Shown here: positions 14,358 through 22,278 of the stretch, in pieces
Numbering within the stretch: the stretch's first letter is position 1
How the letters are laid out: every line of letters begins with the position of its first letter
Assembly: GCA_937892225.1 (NCBI GenBank)
Contig: CALAUH010000278.1
Location: 1-34,726, forward strand
Length of the DNA stretch: 34,726 nucleotides
From: an uncultured Treponema sp.
GTDB taxonomy: Bacteria; Spirochaetota; Spirochaetia; Treponematales; Treponemataceae
Direction of reading: 5' to 3'
Program-made: the position numbers and the translations under genes
Notes under the pieces: generated by a model
The model's database searches: none
What the model saw: the letters and a program-made list of their open reading frames with translations, nothing else
What the model was told of the DNA's origin: nothing

Positions 14358-16376
14358 TTAATTTCCTGCAGCTATTTCATTTTCAAGAGCAGTAATATCT
14401 TCTAACATCTGTTTATAGCCATCATTATCTAAAGGAATTAATGTCATTCTAACAGATTTAATTACTGTTTCACCAGGACGTAAAGTAATACCCTGCCATG
14501 AATATGCCATACCAGTATCTCTATTTTTTACAGAAGCCTTAAGAATAGCGTTGTCATATAAATGAGATTGTCTTTCATTAAAATAACCAAACCAGAAAGT
14601 ATCTACCGGTGTACAGTCTTCTCCACCTGTTGTATAAACGTCGAAAGCAATAGCACCGTTATTATATGTTGTATACATTCTAGAACCGTAAGAAGTTGAA
14701 TAAATACTTGCACTATCATTAGTATTAATCATAATATCTGCATGAGAACCGAACTTACAGTTTTCCAAAATTGAAGTAGAAATATTTGTTAATGAATAAT
14801 ACAAGTTCATGAAAGATGTATTTGTTTCTGAATCATAAGCAATTACTGGTTTTAATACAAGTTTTAAAGCTCTTCCATTTCCGTTAGACCAGTAATAAAC
14901 ACCTGGTTCTCCACTATTTGAAGCCTCAGAACCATTAATATTCATTATCCAACCCTTATTATTAAAAGTAGTCTTCATATAACTTACAGAAGTATCTGGT
15001 CTACCTCTAAAATCAAAATAACCATCATTTCTTAAATAATAACCGACTCTCTGATCTGTAGGGTTAGCATAAATATCTGAACCTTCTACGATAGTTCCCT
15101 GGTCATAAGAAAGAGTATCACTTGCATCCAATACAACAGCAACAGTACTAGAAATAACATTATCTACAACTGCATTAATTACAGCAGTTCCTTTTCCAAC
15201 TGGTATAACAAGCCCTGTATTATCTACTGTAACAACAGAAGTATCTGAACTTGACCATACTACAGAATAAGAAGAACCTTCTTCAATTGTTACATCTGTA
15301 TTAAGCTGAACTGGATCTGAATCAATTCTTTCGAAGAAAAGGAAGTCTTTATCAGATTTAATACCAGTAGCAAGATTACGCCATTCTACAGAAACTGTAA
15401 TATCACCGATTGTACCTTTTGCAATTTCTTTAATTGTTTCACCATTCTGATCAACCCATCTGTTAATACCAGAATTAGATCTGAAAACTTTAAATCCATC
15501 TGTTGGTAAAACGATTGTATCAGAAAGTCTTGAGAATTTTGTAACTGGTGTAAAACCTTCTGCCCAGCTACCACCGTTTAAATCATAAGTAATTGTATAT
15601 GTAGCATTAAGATCTTTAATTTCGCGTTCAACTGAACTTGTAAGACCTTCTACAACATTGATTACTTCTGCATACTGTGCAACTAATGCTGTTTTATTTT
15701 CATCAGAATAGAATTTATAAATAATTTTATAAGAACCTGCTGGCATTTCTGAATTTTCAAAAAGCACATGTTTTGTAGCAGGAGCTTCTGCTATAACAGG
15801 AACTTCTCCTACAGTTGTTTCACCTTCTTCTACTGAAACTTCACGAACTTTTAATTCAGGAACAACTTCTTCAAAAGAAAAATCTTCTACTTCTTCTTTT
15901 GTTGTATTATTAATTAATACACCTTCTACAGCAGCAACTTCAGATGGGTATGTTAATAAAACATATACATTACCAGTTCCTTCTGTAAAGTTCATATCAA
16001 CTAAAGAAACAATAAAGTTTACAACAGTAGTTGCCTTTTTATTAATTTTAATATTATTTACAAGACCTTTATAAACAATATTTTCTGCCTTTGCTGTAAG
16101 AACTGCATTATAAGTTCCAACTGGTACTTCTACGCAATCTTTAACTGCATCTGCATAAGAATTCCATTCTCTTGTAGCAACTGATGATGAACCTTCAAAA
16201 ACTTCTACAGAAATAGAAGTAAAATCATTTACATCAACTTCAGGATTTACAGTTCTCTGTGTAAGATTTGTAGAAATTTTAAATCCTGTTTTGTTTGCAC
16301 CAGCAACATTATTTTTACATCCTGCAAATAACATTGCTAAACCTAAAAATACTATTAATTTATTTAATTTTTTCAT
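14358..16376 (-). CDS. Large surface lipoprotein, InlB-like and Ig-like domains (module copy 2)
   Basis: 672-residue lipoprotein with MKKLNKLIVFLGLAMLFAGC as signal peptide and lipobox (Cys20). Domains: an N-terminal beta domain starting near TQRTVNPEVDVNDFTS; an acidic insert (EEVVPELKV... to TKHVLF) missing in the paralogue; an InlB B-repeat-like unit beginning ITYDLNGGSW and ending VSVEWR; a Big_2-type Ig-like unit (SSSDTSVVTVDNTGLV); and a ~230-residue C-terminal beta-rich domain of unknown type with FGSHADIMINTND, FWFGYF and YSWQGITLRPGETV. Start 16376 has GGAG 6 nt upstream; ATG 16379 is only 3 nt from it and the upstream TTG at 16388 overlaps it. Paralogue of the gene at 17007. It follows the small lipoprotein by 28 bp. 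Likely surface or periplasmic binding/adhesion role; ligand unknown. Confidence 0.82.
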   Translation of the reverse strand: MKKLNKLIVFLGLAMLFAGCKNNVAGANKTGFKISTNLTQRTVNPEVDVNDFTSISVEVFEGSSSVATREWNSYADAVKDCVEVPVGTYNAVLTAKAENIVYKGLVNNIKINKKATTVVNFIVSLVDMNFTEGTGNVYVLLTYPSEVAAVEGVLINNTTKEEVEDFSFEEVVPELKVREVSVEEGETTVGEVPVIAEAPATKHVLFENSEMPAGSYKIIYKFYSDENKTALVAQYAEVINVVEGLTSSVEREIKDLNATYTITYDLNGGSWAEGFTPVTKFSRLSDTIVLPTDGFKVFRSNSGINRWVDQNGETIKEIAKGTIGDITVSVEWRNLATGIKSDKDFLFFERIDSDPVQLNTDVTIEEGSSYSVVWSSSDTSVVTVDNTGLVIPVGKGTAVINAVVDNVISSTVAVVLDASDTLSYDQGTIVEGSDIYANPTDQRVGYYLRNDGYFDFRGRPDTSVSYMKTTFNNKGWIMNINGSEASNSGEPGVYYWSNGNGRALKLVLKPVIAYDSETNTSFMNLYYSLTNISTSILENCKFGSHADIMINTNDSASIYSTSYGSRMYTTYNNGAIAFDVYTTGGEDCTPVDTFWFGYFNERQSHLYDNAILKASVKNRDTGMAYSWQGITLRPGETVIKSVRMTLIPLDNDGYKQMLEDITALENEIAAGN

Positions 16377-16404
16377 CATATACTCCAAAAATTACGATAA
16401 AAGA

Positions 16405-16797
16405 TTACTCTTCAACATCGAGAACAGGTTCTGCTTCAGGAACAGTTTCTTCTTCAATAACTGATTTTAATTCACAACTAGCTGAATAAAGAATTGATTT
16501 TTTTACTGCTTCAACTTCAATAAAATAAATTCCCTCTGTTAATTCTGATTGTAATAAAACTAATGAATCAGATGTCTGATCTTCTAAAAGTTCGTTATCT
16601 AAATACCAAGCATAATTATCAAACCCAGAAGTAGCTTTTACAGTATATGACTTTGCTTCTTCGTCATAATTTGTAACCAATGAAATGTCTTCATTTACTG
16701 TAGAGATTTCCATTTTTGCATTACCAACTGCATTTTTACAGCCTGTAAACAAAAGGGCAAATCCAGTAAGAACAACAATTTTTTTTAATAATTTCAT
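16405..16797 (-). CDS. Small lipoprotein of module copy 2
   Basis: 130 residues. MKLLKKIVVLTGFALLFTGC is a lipoprotein signal peptide (Cys20). The mature part is one Ig-like beta domain with the pattern FDNYAWYLDNELLEDQTS...LTEGIYFIEVEA...LYSASCEL, matching the small lipoprotein at 18927 (FQNFKWYLDDELVAENVS...LADGVYSIYVEA). An acidic tail (EEETVPEAEPVLDVEE) is unique to this copy. Start 16797 is chosen over 16860: it has GGGG 8 nt upstream and gives a proper signal peptide, while the longer form would span the predicted -10 promoter element. It is the first gene of a two-gene unit with 14358. Confidence 0.78.
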   Translation of the reverse strand: MKLLKKIVVLTGFALLFTGCKNAVGNAKMEISTVNEDISLVTNYDEEAKSYTVKATSGFDNYAWYLDNELLEDQTSDSLVLLQSELTEGIYFIEVEAVKKSILYSASCELKSVIEEETVPEAEPVLDVEE

Positions 16798-16831
16798 ATT
16801 TTTTACCCCACTTAGTGAAATTAATATTAAC

Positions 16832-16860
16832 ATTTTAGGGAAAATACAAACTTTTTTCAA
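16832..16860 (-). promoter_or_regulatory. Predicted promoter of lipoprotein module copy 2
   Basis: TTGAAA (16860-16855), 17-nt spacer and TAAAAT (16837-16832) on the minus strand, about 34 nt before ATG 16797. The stretch upstream, to the terminator at 16931, is only A/T-rich tracts. Confidence 0.5.
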
Positions 16861-16930
16861 TACATAGAAAACTTGACGGAAAAAAAGTAAAAAAAAATTA
16901 AAATTTTTGATGATTTTCTGAAAAAGTTAA

Positions 16931-16980
16931 AAAAAAATGGTCTTTTATGCATTTTTACATGCATAAAAGACCATTTTTTT
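16931..16980 (-). terminator. Very strong terminator between the two lipoprotein modules
   Basis: A perfect 22-bp inverted repeat (16980-16959 with 16952-16931) around a 6-nt loop. The stem begins with seven A and ends with seven T, so it can act in both directions. It closes module copy 1 (gene at 17007) and insulates copy 2. Confidence 0.9.
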
Positions 16981-17006
16981 TATTTAATTATCTGATTAAA
17001 TTATTT

Positions 17007-18914
17007 TTAATTAATTATTTCTGATAATGGAACAAGAGTCATTCTTATACTTCTTACTGTAGTTTCTCCAGGAGCAAGAGTAATTCCAGACCATGAATAT
17101 GAAACTCCAGTGTCCTTGTCAAAAAGATTTGTTGTACGTATGTTACCAGAATACATATTTTCCTTCCTATATCTGTCTGCATAGTATCCAAACCACAATG
17201 TATTTACAGGTGTACAGTCATCTCCAGCTATACAATAAATATCGTATGCAAGAAGAACAGAGTTATCATACATTCTAAGTCCGAAATCTTTTGCCTGAAT
17301 TGGTGCATAATCATTAGCTCCAATCTGAATATCTGCATGAGAACCGAATTGTACATCTGTTACAGTACTTGTTCCGATATTTGTCAATGCCTGATAGATA
17401 ACAACATAAGAAGTTTTTGTTGCAGAATCATAAGCAATAACAGGTGTTACCTTAAGTTCAAAGTTTTTATTGTTTACGTTATATATAAAGTCACCGGGTG
17501 TACCATTTGACGTAAGATCTTCTCCGTCAATATTAAAACTCCATCCATGTTCACTATATGTAGTTTCTTGATAATCTTTCTCAGTAGATGCTCTTCCAAC
17601 AAAATCAAGTATATTTCCGGAAAGTTTGAATGCAACTACATTAATAGCATCTGATTTATAACCTAAAAAACCACTGTCTACAGTACCTTTATCGTAACTT
17701 AATGTATCAGAAGTATCCATTACAACGGCAACAGCATTTACAACTTTTTTTCCTACAGTTGCACTGATTGTTACAGTCCCTTTTTTGTGTGATGTTACAG
17801 TTCCATTTTCATCAACTGAAGCTACCTCTGGATTAGAGCTCATCCAAGATACAATGTAATCTGAATTATCATCAATATCTACAGTTGCAACAAGAGTTTT
17901 AGTTTCATCGGCTTTTTCAAAAAGAATAAATGTCTGATCAAGTAAAATAGACTTTACAGTTTTTCCCCATTTTACATAGAATTTTTTATCACCAATTGAA
18001 CCTGCAGGAATTACACTAACTGGCTCTCCTTCAAAATCAGGATTATCATATAAAGCCACAAATTCATAATTATCACGAGAATATTTGAATCCATCTACAG
18101 GAAGCATAATTTTATCTGATAATCTTGAATAAGCTGTTAAAGGTGTATACTCATTCCATTCACCACCATTTAATTCATAAGAAATGCTATAAGTTTTGTT
18201 GATATCAGTAATCTGACGATCAACTGAACTTAAACGTCCGTTTGCTACATAAACAATTTCCGAATATGTTGCAACTGGAACTGTTTTAGCCGCATCTCCC
18301 CAGAGAATAAACTTTAATCTATAAGAACCAGAAGGTATTTCATTTTTTTCAAAAACAACTGATTTTCCATTTTCTTCTACAGTCTGTTCCAATTCATTAA
18401 AATCATAAGAAACAGCTCCCGGATTATTAGAAAGATTAAATAAACCGGCAGAAACTGCAGCTGTTTCAAGTGGATAAGTCATTGTTACTTTTACGCTTCC
18501 AGTTCCGTTTTCGTAATCAAGAAAACTTAAATCAATTACAAAATTAAGGGGAGTTACTGTATTTTTTACCAATAAAATATTTTTTGCATAACCTGTAAAA
18601 GATTCTGTTTCGTTTGATGCATTCAAAACAAAATTATAAGTTCCAGGATTAATTTCTACTTTTTCAGATGTTGCTTTTTCGTAAGTTGTCCACTGAGCAA
18701 CAGGTTCTAATCCTTCTTCTGTTTCATATGATAATTCAAAAGAATCTAATTCTGAAAAATCAAAACCAGGAGTTACAGTTCTTGCACTTCCATTCTGTCC
18801 TAATAAAACATAAGCTTTACCGTTTTTTGCAAATGATACATTCTGATTACATGCAGTAAACAAAATTGCAAAAACAGAAAGGCATAATACTAATGATTTT
18901 CTTAAAACTTTCAT
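17007..18914 (-). CDS. Large surface lipoprotein, InlB-like and Ig-like domains (module copy 1)
   Basis: 635-residue paralogue of the protein at 14358 with the same order of parts: lipoprotein signal MKVLRKSLVLCLSVFAILFTAC (Cys22), N-terminal beta domain with SARTVTPGFDFSEL, an InlB B-repeat-like unit (ISYELNGGEW to FYVKWGK), a Big_2-type unit (SSNPEVASVDENGTVTSHKK), and a C-terminal domain with FGSHADIQIGANDY, LWFGYY and YSWSGITLAPGETTVRSI. The C-terminal domain looks the most conserved between copies, suggesting the shared function is there. AAGGAG 6 nt upstream fixes the start. It begins 12 bp after the small lipoprotein gene at 18927 and ends at the 22-bp terminator. It is probably surface-exposed or periplasmic; I cannot name the ligand. 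Confidence 0.83.
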   Translation of the reverse strand: MKVLRKSLVLCLSVFAILFTACNQNVSFAKNGKAYVLLGQNGSARTVTPGFDFSELDSFELSYETEEGLEPVAQWTTYEKATSEKVEINPGTYNFVLNASNETESFTGYAKNILLVKNTVTPLNFVIDLSFLDYENGTGSVKVTMTYPLETAAVSAGLFNLSNNPGAVSYDFNELEQTVEENGKSVVFEKNEIPSGSYRLKFILWGDAAKTVPVATYSEIVYVANGRLSSVDRQITDINKTYSISYELNGGEWNEYTPLTAYSRLSDKIMLPVDGFKYSRDNYEFVALYDNPDFEGEPVSVIPAGSIGDKKFYVKWGKTVKSILLDQTFILFEKADETKTLVATVDIDDNSDYIVSWMSSNPEVASVDENGTVTSHKKGTVTISATVGKKVVNAVAVVMDTSDTLSYDKGTVDSGFLGYKSDAINVVAFKLSGNILDFVGRASTEKDYQETTYSEHGWSFNIDGEDLTSNGTPGDFIYNVNNKNFELKVTPVIAYDSATKTSYVVIYQALTNIGTSTVTDVQFGSHADIQIGANDYAPIQAKDFGLRMYDNSVLLAYDIYCIAGDDCTPVNTLWFGYYADRYRKENMYSGNIRTTNLFDKDTGVSYSWSGITLAPGETTVRSIRMTLVPLSEIIN

Positions 18915-18926
18915 CTCTCTCTCCTT

Positions 18927-19268
18927 TTATTTACATAATACAAAACTTGCATTTGATGAATAATTCATTCCATCTTTTTCTGCTTCAACATAAATGGAAT
19001 AAACTCCATCAGCAAGAACAGCTGCATCAACTGTATAAGAAGATACATTCTCTGCTACAAGTTCATCATCGAGATACCATTTAAAATTCTGAAAATCTTC
19101 TGATGCTGTGAAAATAAAAACGTTTTCATTTTCAACAAACTCAAGGGCTAAATCATTCTGCTGTTCAATAGAACAGAAAATGCTATTGATAGGCTTTGCT
19201 TCTTTTTTACAGCTGCTGCATAAGCACAATGCTGCAAGAAGCACAGTGATTAAAAGAGATCTTTTCAT
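18927..19268 (-). CDS. Small lipoprotein of module copy 1
   Basis: 113 residues. MKRSLLITVLLAALCLCSSC is the lipoprotein signal and lipobox (Cys20). The mature part is a single Ig-like beta domain with FKWYLDDELVAENVSSYTV and LADGVYSIYVEAEKDGMNYS, clearly related to the small lipoprotein at 16405 but without its acidic tail. The start has TGAGGA 5 nt upstream. It is the first gene of a two-gene unit with 17007 (12-bp gap). A possible promoter TTGAAA-17-TAAAAA lies at 19342-19314. Domains of this WYLD...G.Y...V type recur in treponemal lipoproteins; function unknown. Confidence 0.8.
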   Translation of the reverse strand: MKRSLLITVLLAALCLCSSCKKEAKPINSIFCSIEQQNDLALEFVENENVFIFTASEDFQNFKWYLDDELVAENVSSYTVDAAVLADGVYSIYVEAEKDGMNYSSNASFVLCK

Positions 19269-19313
19269 TTTTTCCTCACATTTTTTACATATTTTCTTTA
19301 TATGTACTTTGTT

Positions 19314-19342
19314 TTTTTATCATTTTTTTTAAATTTTTTCAA
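19314..19342 (-). promoter_or_regulatory. Possible promoter of lipoprotein module copy 1
   Basis: TTGAAA (19342-19337), 17-nt spacer and TAAAAA (19319-19314) on the minus strand, about 45 nt before ATG 19268. The -35 and spacing match the promoter of module copy 2, but the surrounding A/T tracts make the -10 uncertain. Confidence 0.32.
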
Positions 19343-19355
19343 TCAGATAATACTA

Positions 19356-19384
19356 TTCACTTTACACATTTTTTGTGATATATT
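19356..19384 (+). promoter_or_regulatory. Predicted promoter of the corA leader
   Basis: TTCACT (19356-19361), 17-nt spacer and TATATT (19379-19384). Transcription would begin near 19391, giving a leader of about 170 nt before the corA start. Confidence 0.42.
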
Positions 19385-19418
19385 TATTTCTATCAGTTTG
19401 ATATTTCTATTTTTTTAG

Positions 19419-19554
19419 TGGAGGCTTTATTATGGAAAGCGGGTCGAGTTATCCCATACATTTTTTAATCAATACAAAAAGCCTCCAGAATGTCTCTCTC
19501 TAGTTTTTTGTTCCAATCTGCATTTTGAAGGCCTCTAATCTTTTATATTTGAGG
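19419..19554 (+). promoter_or_regulatory. Structured 5' leader of the CorA gene, candidate attenuator or riboregulator
   Basis: A perfect 10-bp stem, TGGAGGCTTT (19419-19428) with AAAGCCTCCA (19478-19487), encloses a GGG/CCC hairpin (19441-19443 with 19453-19455). It buries the strong GGAGG site of a 23-codon ORF (19432-19503). Downstream, CCTC.AAT (19532-19539) pairs with ATT.GAGG (19547-19554), burying the corA ribosome site GAGG. GAGGC (19421-19425) could instead pair with GCCTC (19531-19535), and CCTC inside 19481-19486 could pair with the corA GAGG, so exclusive folds are possible. I do not recognise a known riboswitch class such as the M-box here. Confidence 0.5.
19432..19503 (+). CDS. 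Putative 23-residue leader peptide upstream of CorA
   Basis: ATG at 19432 with GGAGG 7 nt upstream, one of the best ribosome sites in the window, followed by 23 codons and TAG, ending 58 bp before corA. The peptide has no signal or repeated regulatory codon that I can see. Its last third contains the strand that pairs with its own ribosome site, so translation would open the leader stem. It may be a translated control ORF, by analogy with leader peptides of other Mg2+ transporter genes, or the GGAGG may only be part of the RNA fold. Confidence 0.4.
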   Translation: MESGSSYPIHFLINTKSLQNVSL

Positions 19555-19561
19555 TATTTTT

Positions 19562-20611
19562 ATGATTACTTACTGGCAGCAGGAAGATGGTCTTTTCACA
19601 AAACTTAAAAAAGAAGAAATTACTTCATCACGTCCACTTTGGATTGATGCAAGAAACGTTACTCGTGATGAAACCACATTTTTACAAGATGAATATAAAA
19701 TTGAACAAGATCATTTATTAGATATTCTCGACCCTGATGAACTTTCTCGACTGGAAGACGGCGAAGGATATATTTTAACAATCGTTCGTGTACCAATTTA
19801 TGATCCTCAGGCAGAAACACCTTATTTTACAGTTCCAATTGGTATTATCATAAAAGGTAAAACAATTATTACAATTTGTTGGACTGACTGTGAAGTAATA
19901 AAAGATTTCGGTGCAAACAGAATTAAAAACATCAGGCTTACAGATTTTCCTTCCTTTATTGTACAGATTTTAAATCGTGCAAATTTAAACTTTCTGCGCT
20001 ACTTAAAAGAAATAAACAGACGTTCAACAAGCATTCAAAATGAAATGCGCATGGAAATTGAAAATAAAGAAATTATGTTAATGCTTGGATTAGAAAAATC
20101 CCTCGTTTACTTTTCAACTTCACTTAAAAGTAATGCATTGCTTCTACAGAAAATGAAAAGCACAAAACTCATTAAATTTGATGAAGAAGATATTGATTTT
20201 GTAGAAGGTGTAACAATAGACAACCGACAGGCAATAGAAATGGCCGACACATATACAGACATTCTTTTTGGAGTCATGGACGCATTCTCTTCTGTAACTT
20301 CGAATAACCTGAACGTTGTAATGAAAAAACTAGCCATAATCAATTTAGTTATGATGGCGCCAACATTTGTAACAAGTTTCTTTGGAATGAACTACAAACT
20401 TCCTTTTGAAACACTACCGGGTTACTGGCCTGTTATAATTGCATCAATTCTATGTCTTGTTTCTGTCTTTATCTGTTCATGGCTTTTAAATTTTAATAAA
20501 AGTACATTTTCTGCATTAAAAAAAGCAAAAAGATTAACACGCATTCAGAAAAAAACAGTCAGAAACGAAACTAAAAGATTAAGAAAACAGGAAAAGAAAT
20601 TAAGCAGATAA
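19562..20611 (+). CDS. CorA-family divalent cation (probably Mg2+) transporter
   Basis: 349 residues, normal for CorA. A soluble N-terminal funnel domain (~1-235) is followed by the long stalk helix and two C-terminal membrane segments (~260-280 and ~292-312). The selectivity motif reads FGMN (usual YGMN), followed by LPFETLPGYWPV in the loop, and a strongly basic C-terminal tail ends the protein. The channel pentamer sits in the inner membrane and imports Mg2+ (some members move Co2+ or Ni2+, or export). The start has GAGG 7 nt upstream, and that site lies inside a predicted leader hairpin. The stop codon directly abuts the stop of the convergent gene at 20612. Confidence 0.9.
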   Translation: MITYWQQEDGLFTKLKKEEITSSRPLWIDARNVTRDETTFLQDEYKIEQDHLLDILDPDELSRLEDGEGYILTIVRVPIYDPQAETPYFTVPIGIIIKGKTIITICWTDCEVIKDFGANRIKNIRLTDFPSFIVQILNRANLNFLRYLKEINRRSTSIQNEMRMEIENKEIMLMLGLEKSLVYFSTSLKSNALLLQKMKSTKLIKFDEEDIDFVEGVTIDNRQAIEMADTYTDILFGVMDAFSSVTSNNLNVVMKKLAIINLVMMAPTFVTSFFGMNYKLPFETLPGYWPVIIASILCLVSVFICSWLLNFNKSTFSALKKAKRLTRIQKKTVRNETKRLRKQEKKLSR

Positions 20612-21565
20612 TTATTCAGAAACAGAAGCACATATTCTAAATCCCATGTAATTATAACATTCATTAGGATCATAAGAATATCGGTCACCGACAAAATTAA
20701 ACATTGTATATGGAGACCAGCTTCCGCCTCTGCTTACTCTTTCATAGCCGACTTTAGGTCCATAGATATCTTTTTCTGAATATGTATCAAACCAGTCCCA
20801 GCAGAATTCCATAAGATTTCCACTCATATCATAAAGTCCGGATTTATTTGCATTTCCAGTTGCAGGTTCAGAAATAGAATTAGGATCAAAAGGAACTCCT
20901 GCCGTACCGATTATTCTTGAATTTGGAGCATTTTCATAAACCCATGCAAAAAGAAGTCCTTCTTCTGAACTGCTGGAATTCTGTCCGCTGATTCTGTTTC
21001 CTTTTTGAAATCCAGAAGAGGTTTTTCTTGCAGCATATTCCCATTCTGCTTCTGACGGAAGTCTGTATCCATTTGATTTAAAATTACATTCACATAAATC
21101 TAAAGCAGCTGTATCTTTTGAATTTCTTAATACTTCACCGTTATATGTATAGCAGGGACTTTTTCCTTTTATTTCACTTAATGCATTACACCAGACAACT
21201 GCATCATACCAGCTGATCATTGTTACCGGCTGATACTTTGTATTTTCATCTGGTTCACAGGCTCTTTTTCCGTTAGAACCTGGTTGTCCAGGATTTTGAA
21301 AAATATAACCTACTTTTTCAGCTTTTTTTCTTATTTCATACCAGATTTCATAGGTTGTTTCATATTTATTTATTTCAAAAGGTGATAAAGTTCGTTTTAC
21401 AGTAATAGTCTGAGTATCCTGGCCTTCTGTATAAGTAAGATTAGTTTTAAAACTAACCATATTAATATGTAAAAAATTATCTTCCTGTGACCAAAGCTTT
21501 ACACTTACACATAAAAACAAGAGAAAAATAAATATTTTTTTACCAAAAAACTCTTTATTTCCCAT
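20612..21565 (-). CDS. Secreted SUMF/FGE-sulfatase-domain protein, probably non-catalytic as an FGE
   Basis: 317 residues. An N-terminal hydrophobic stretch (KKIFIFLLFLCVSVKLWSQ) is a signal peptide with a likely cut after WSQ. The rest is a formylglycine-generating-enzyme fold: INKYETTYEIWYE, QPVTMISWYDAVVWCNALSE, GYRLPSEAEWEYAARK, LYDMSGNLMEFCWDWFD, RVSRGGSW and MGFRICAS. The paired active-site cysteines of true FGE are not at the expected place near the end (SYDPNECYNYMGFRIC), and no sulfatase gene is nearby, so it is better seen as a binding or scaffold member of the family. GGAG lies 4 nt before the ATG. Last gene of the hisC-phosphoesterase operon (11-bp gap); the functional tie is unclear. 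Confidence 0.84.
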   Translation of the reverse strand: MGNKEFFGKKIFIFLLFLCVSVKLWSQEDNFLHINMVSFKTNLTYTEGQDTQTITVKRTLSPFEINKYETTYEIWYEIRKKAEKVGYIFQNPGQPGSNGKRACEPDENTKYQPVTMISWYDAVVWCNALSEIKGKSPCYTYNGEVLRNSKDTAALDLCECNFKSNGYRLPSEAEWEYAARKTSSGFQKGNRISGQNSSSSEEGLLFAWVYENAPNSRIIGTAGVPFDPNSISEPATGNANKSGLYDMSGNLMEFCWDWFDTYSEKDIYGPKVGYERVSRGGSWSPYTMFNFVGDRYSYDPNECYNYMGFRICASVSE

Positions 21566-21576
21566 AAAACTCCAAA

Positions 21577-22269
21577 CTATAATTTACATAAAGTTTCTTT
21601 TGCTGACCATTCACCATTATCATTTTTTGTAAGTTCAAGCCATGCATATGTTCCGCTTTCGCCAAGAGAACCTGGATTTATTACAAGAGTTGAACCGATT
21701 TTTTCAGCACCACGACCTTCGTGAACATGTCCGCAAATTACAGCAACCGGCTGATTTTCCAAAATAAAATCTGTAAACATCTGACTGCCTACATGAAGTT
21801 CAGGATTTACTGCATCAACAACACTGGCTTTAGGAGGATTATGACTTACAACAATCAAACTTTTCCAGATTGAATTGTCTCCCCCATCCTGAACACTGTT
21901 TTTTACAATATCAAAATCAGATAATAATTCTTCTTCAGTTCGTTCAAATTCTGTCTTACCTGTAAAATATGAACCGCCACCGCTTCCTGCAAAAGCGATA
22001 CCTTCATGAAAAACAAAACTTTTTTCTACGCTTATATCCTGATCTTCCATCTGTTCTAATAAATCAATATTATCACAGTTTCCTAAAACAGAAAAAATTG
22101 TATCATGTTTTGAACATAATTTTTCCAGTGTTTCTTTACCAGTATCTGGTTTTAAAGCAGCAGAAAAATCACCGGCAAAAATTACTGCATCAGCCTGTTT
22201 AAATTCTGAATCTAATTTATCTAAAATATCATTATTTGCATGAATATCACTTAAAACTAAAAATTTCAT
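21577..22269 (-). CDS. YfcE/MJ0936-like metallophosphoesterase
   Basis: 230-residue calcineurin-like phosphoesterase, cytoplasmic, with the full dimetal motif set: DIHAN (residues 8-12), FAGDFS (GD), GNCDN, VVSHNPP, and GHVHEG near residue 180, then INPGSLGESGTYAW. Members cleave phosphodiesters or phosphomonoesters with Mn2+ or similar metals; the substrate is not predictable from sequence. The start has AAGGA 6 nt upstream. It lies 9 bp after hisC and 11 bp before the SUMF gene, so the three are one operon. Confidence 0.87.
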   Translation of the reverse strand: MKFLVLSDIHANNDILDKLDSEFKQADAVIFAGDFSAALKPDTGKETLEKLCSKHDTIFSVLGNCDNIDLLEQMEDQDISVEKSFVFHEGIAFAGSGGGSYFTGKTEFERTEEELLSDFDIVKNSVQDGGDNSIWKSLIVVSHNPPKASVVDAVNPELHVGSQMFTDFILENQPVAVICGHVHEGRGAEKIGSTLVINPGSLGESGTYAWLELTKNDNGEWSAKETLCKL

Positions 22270-22278
22270 ATTACATCC

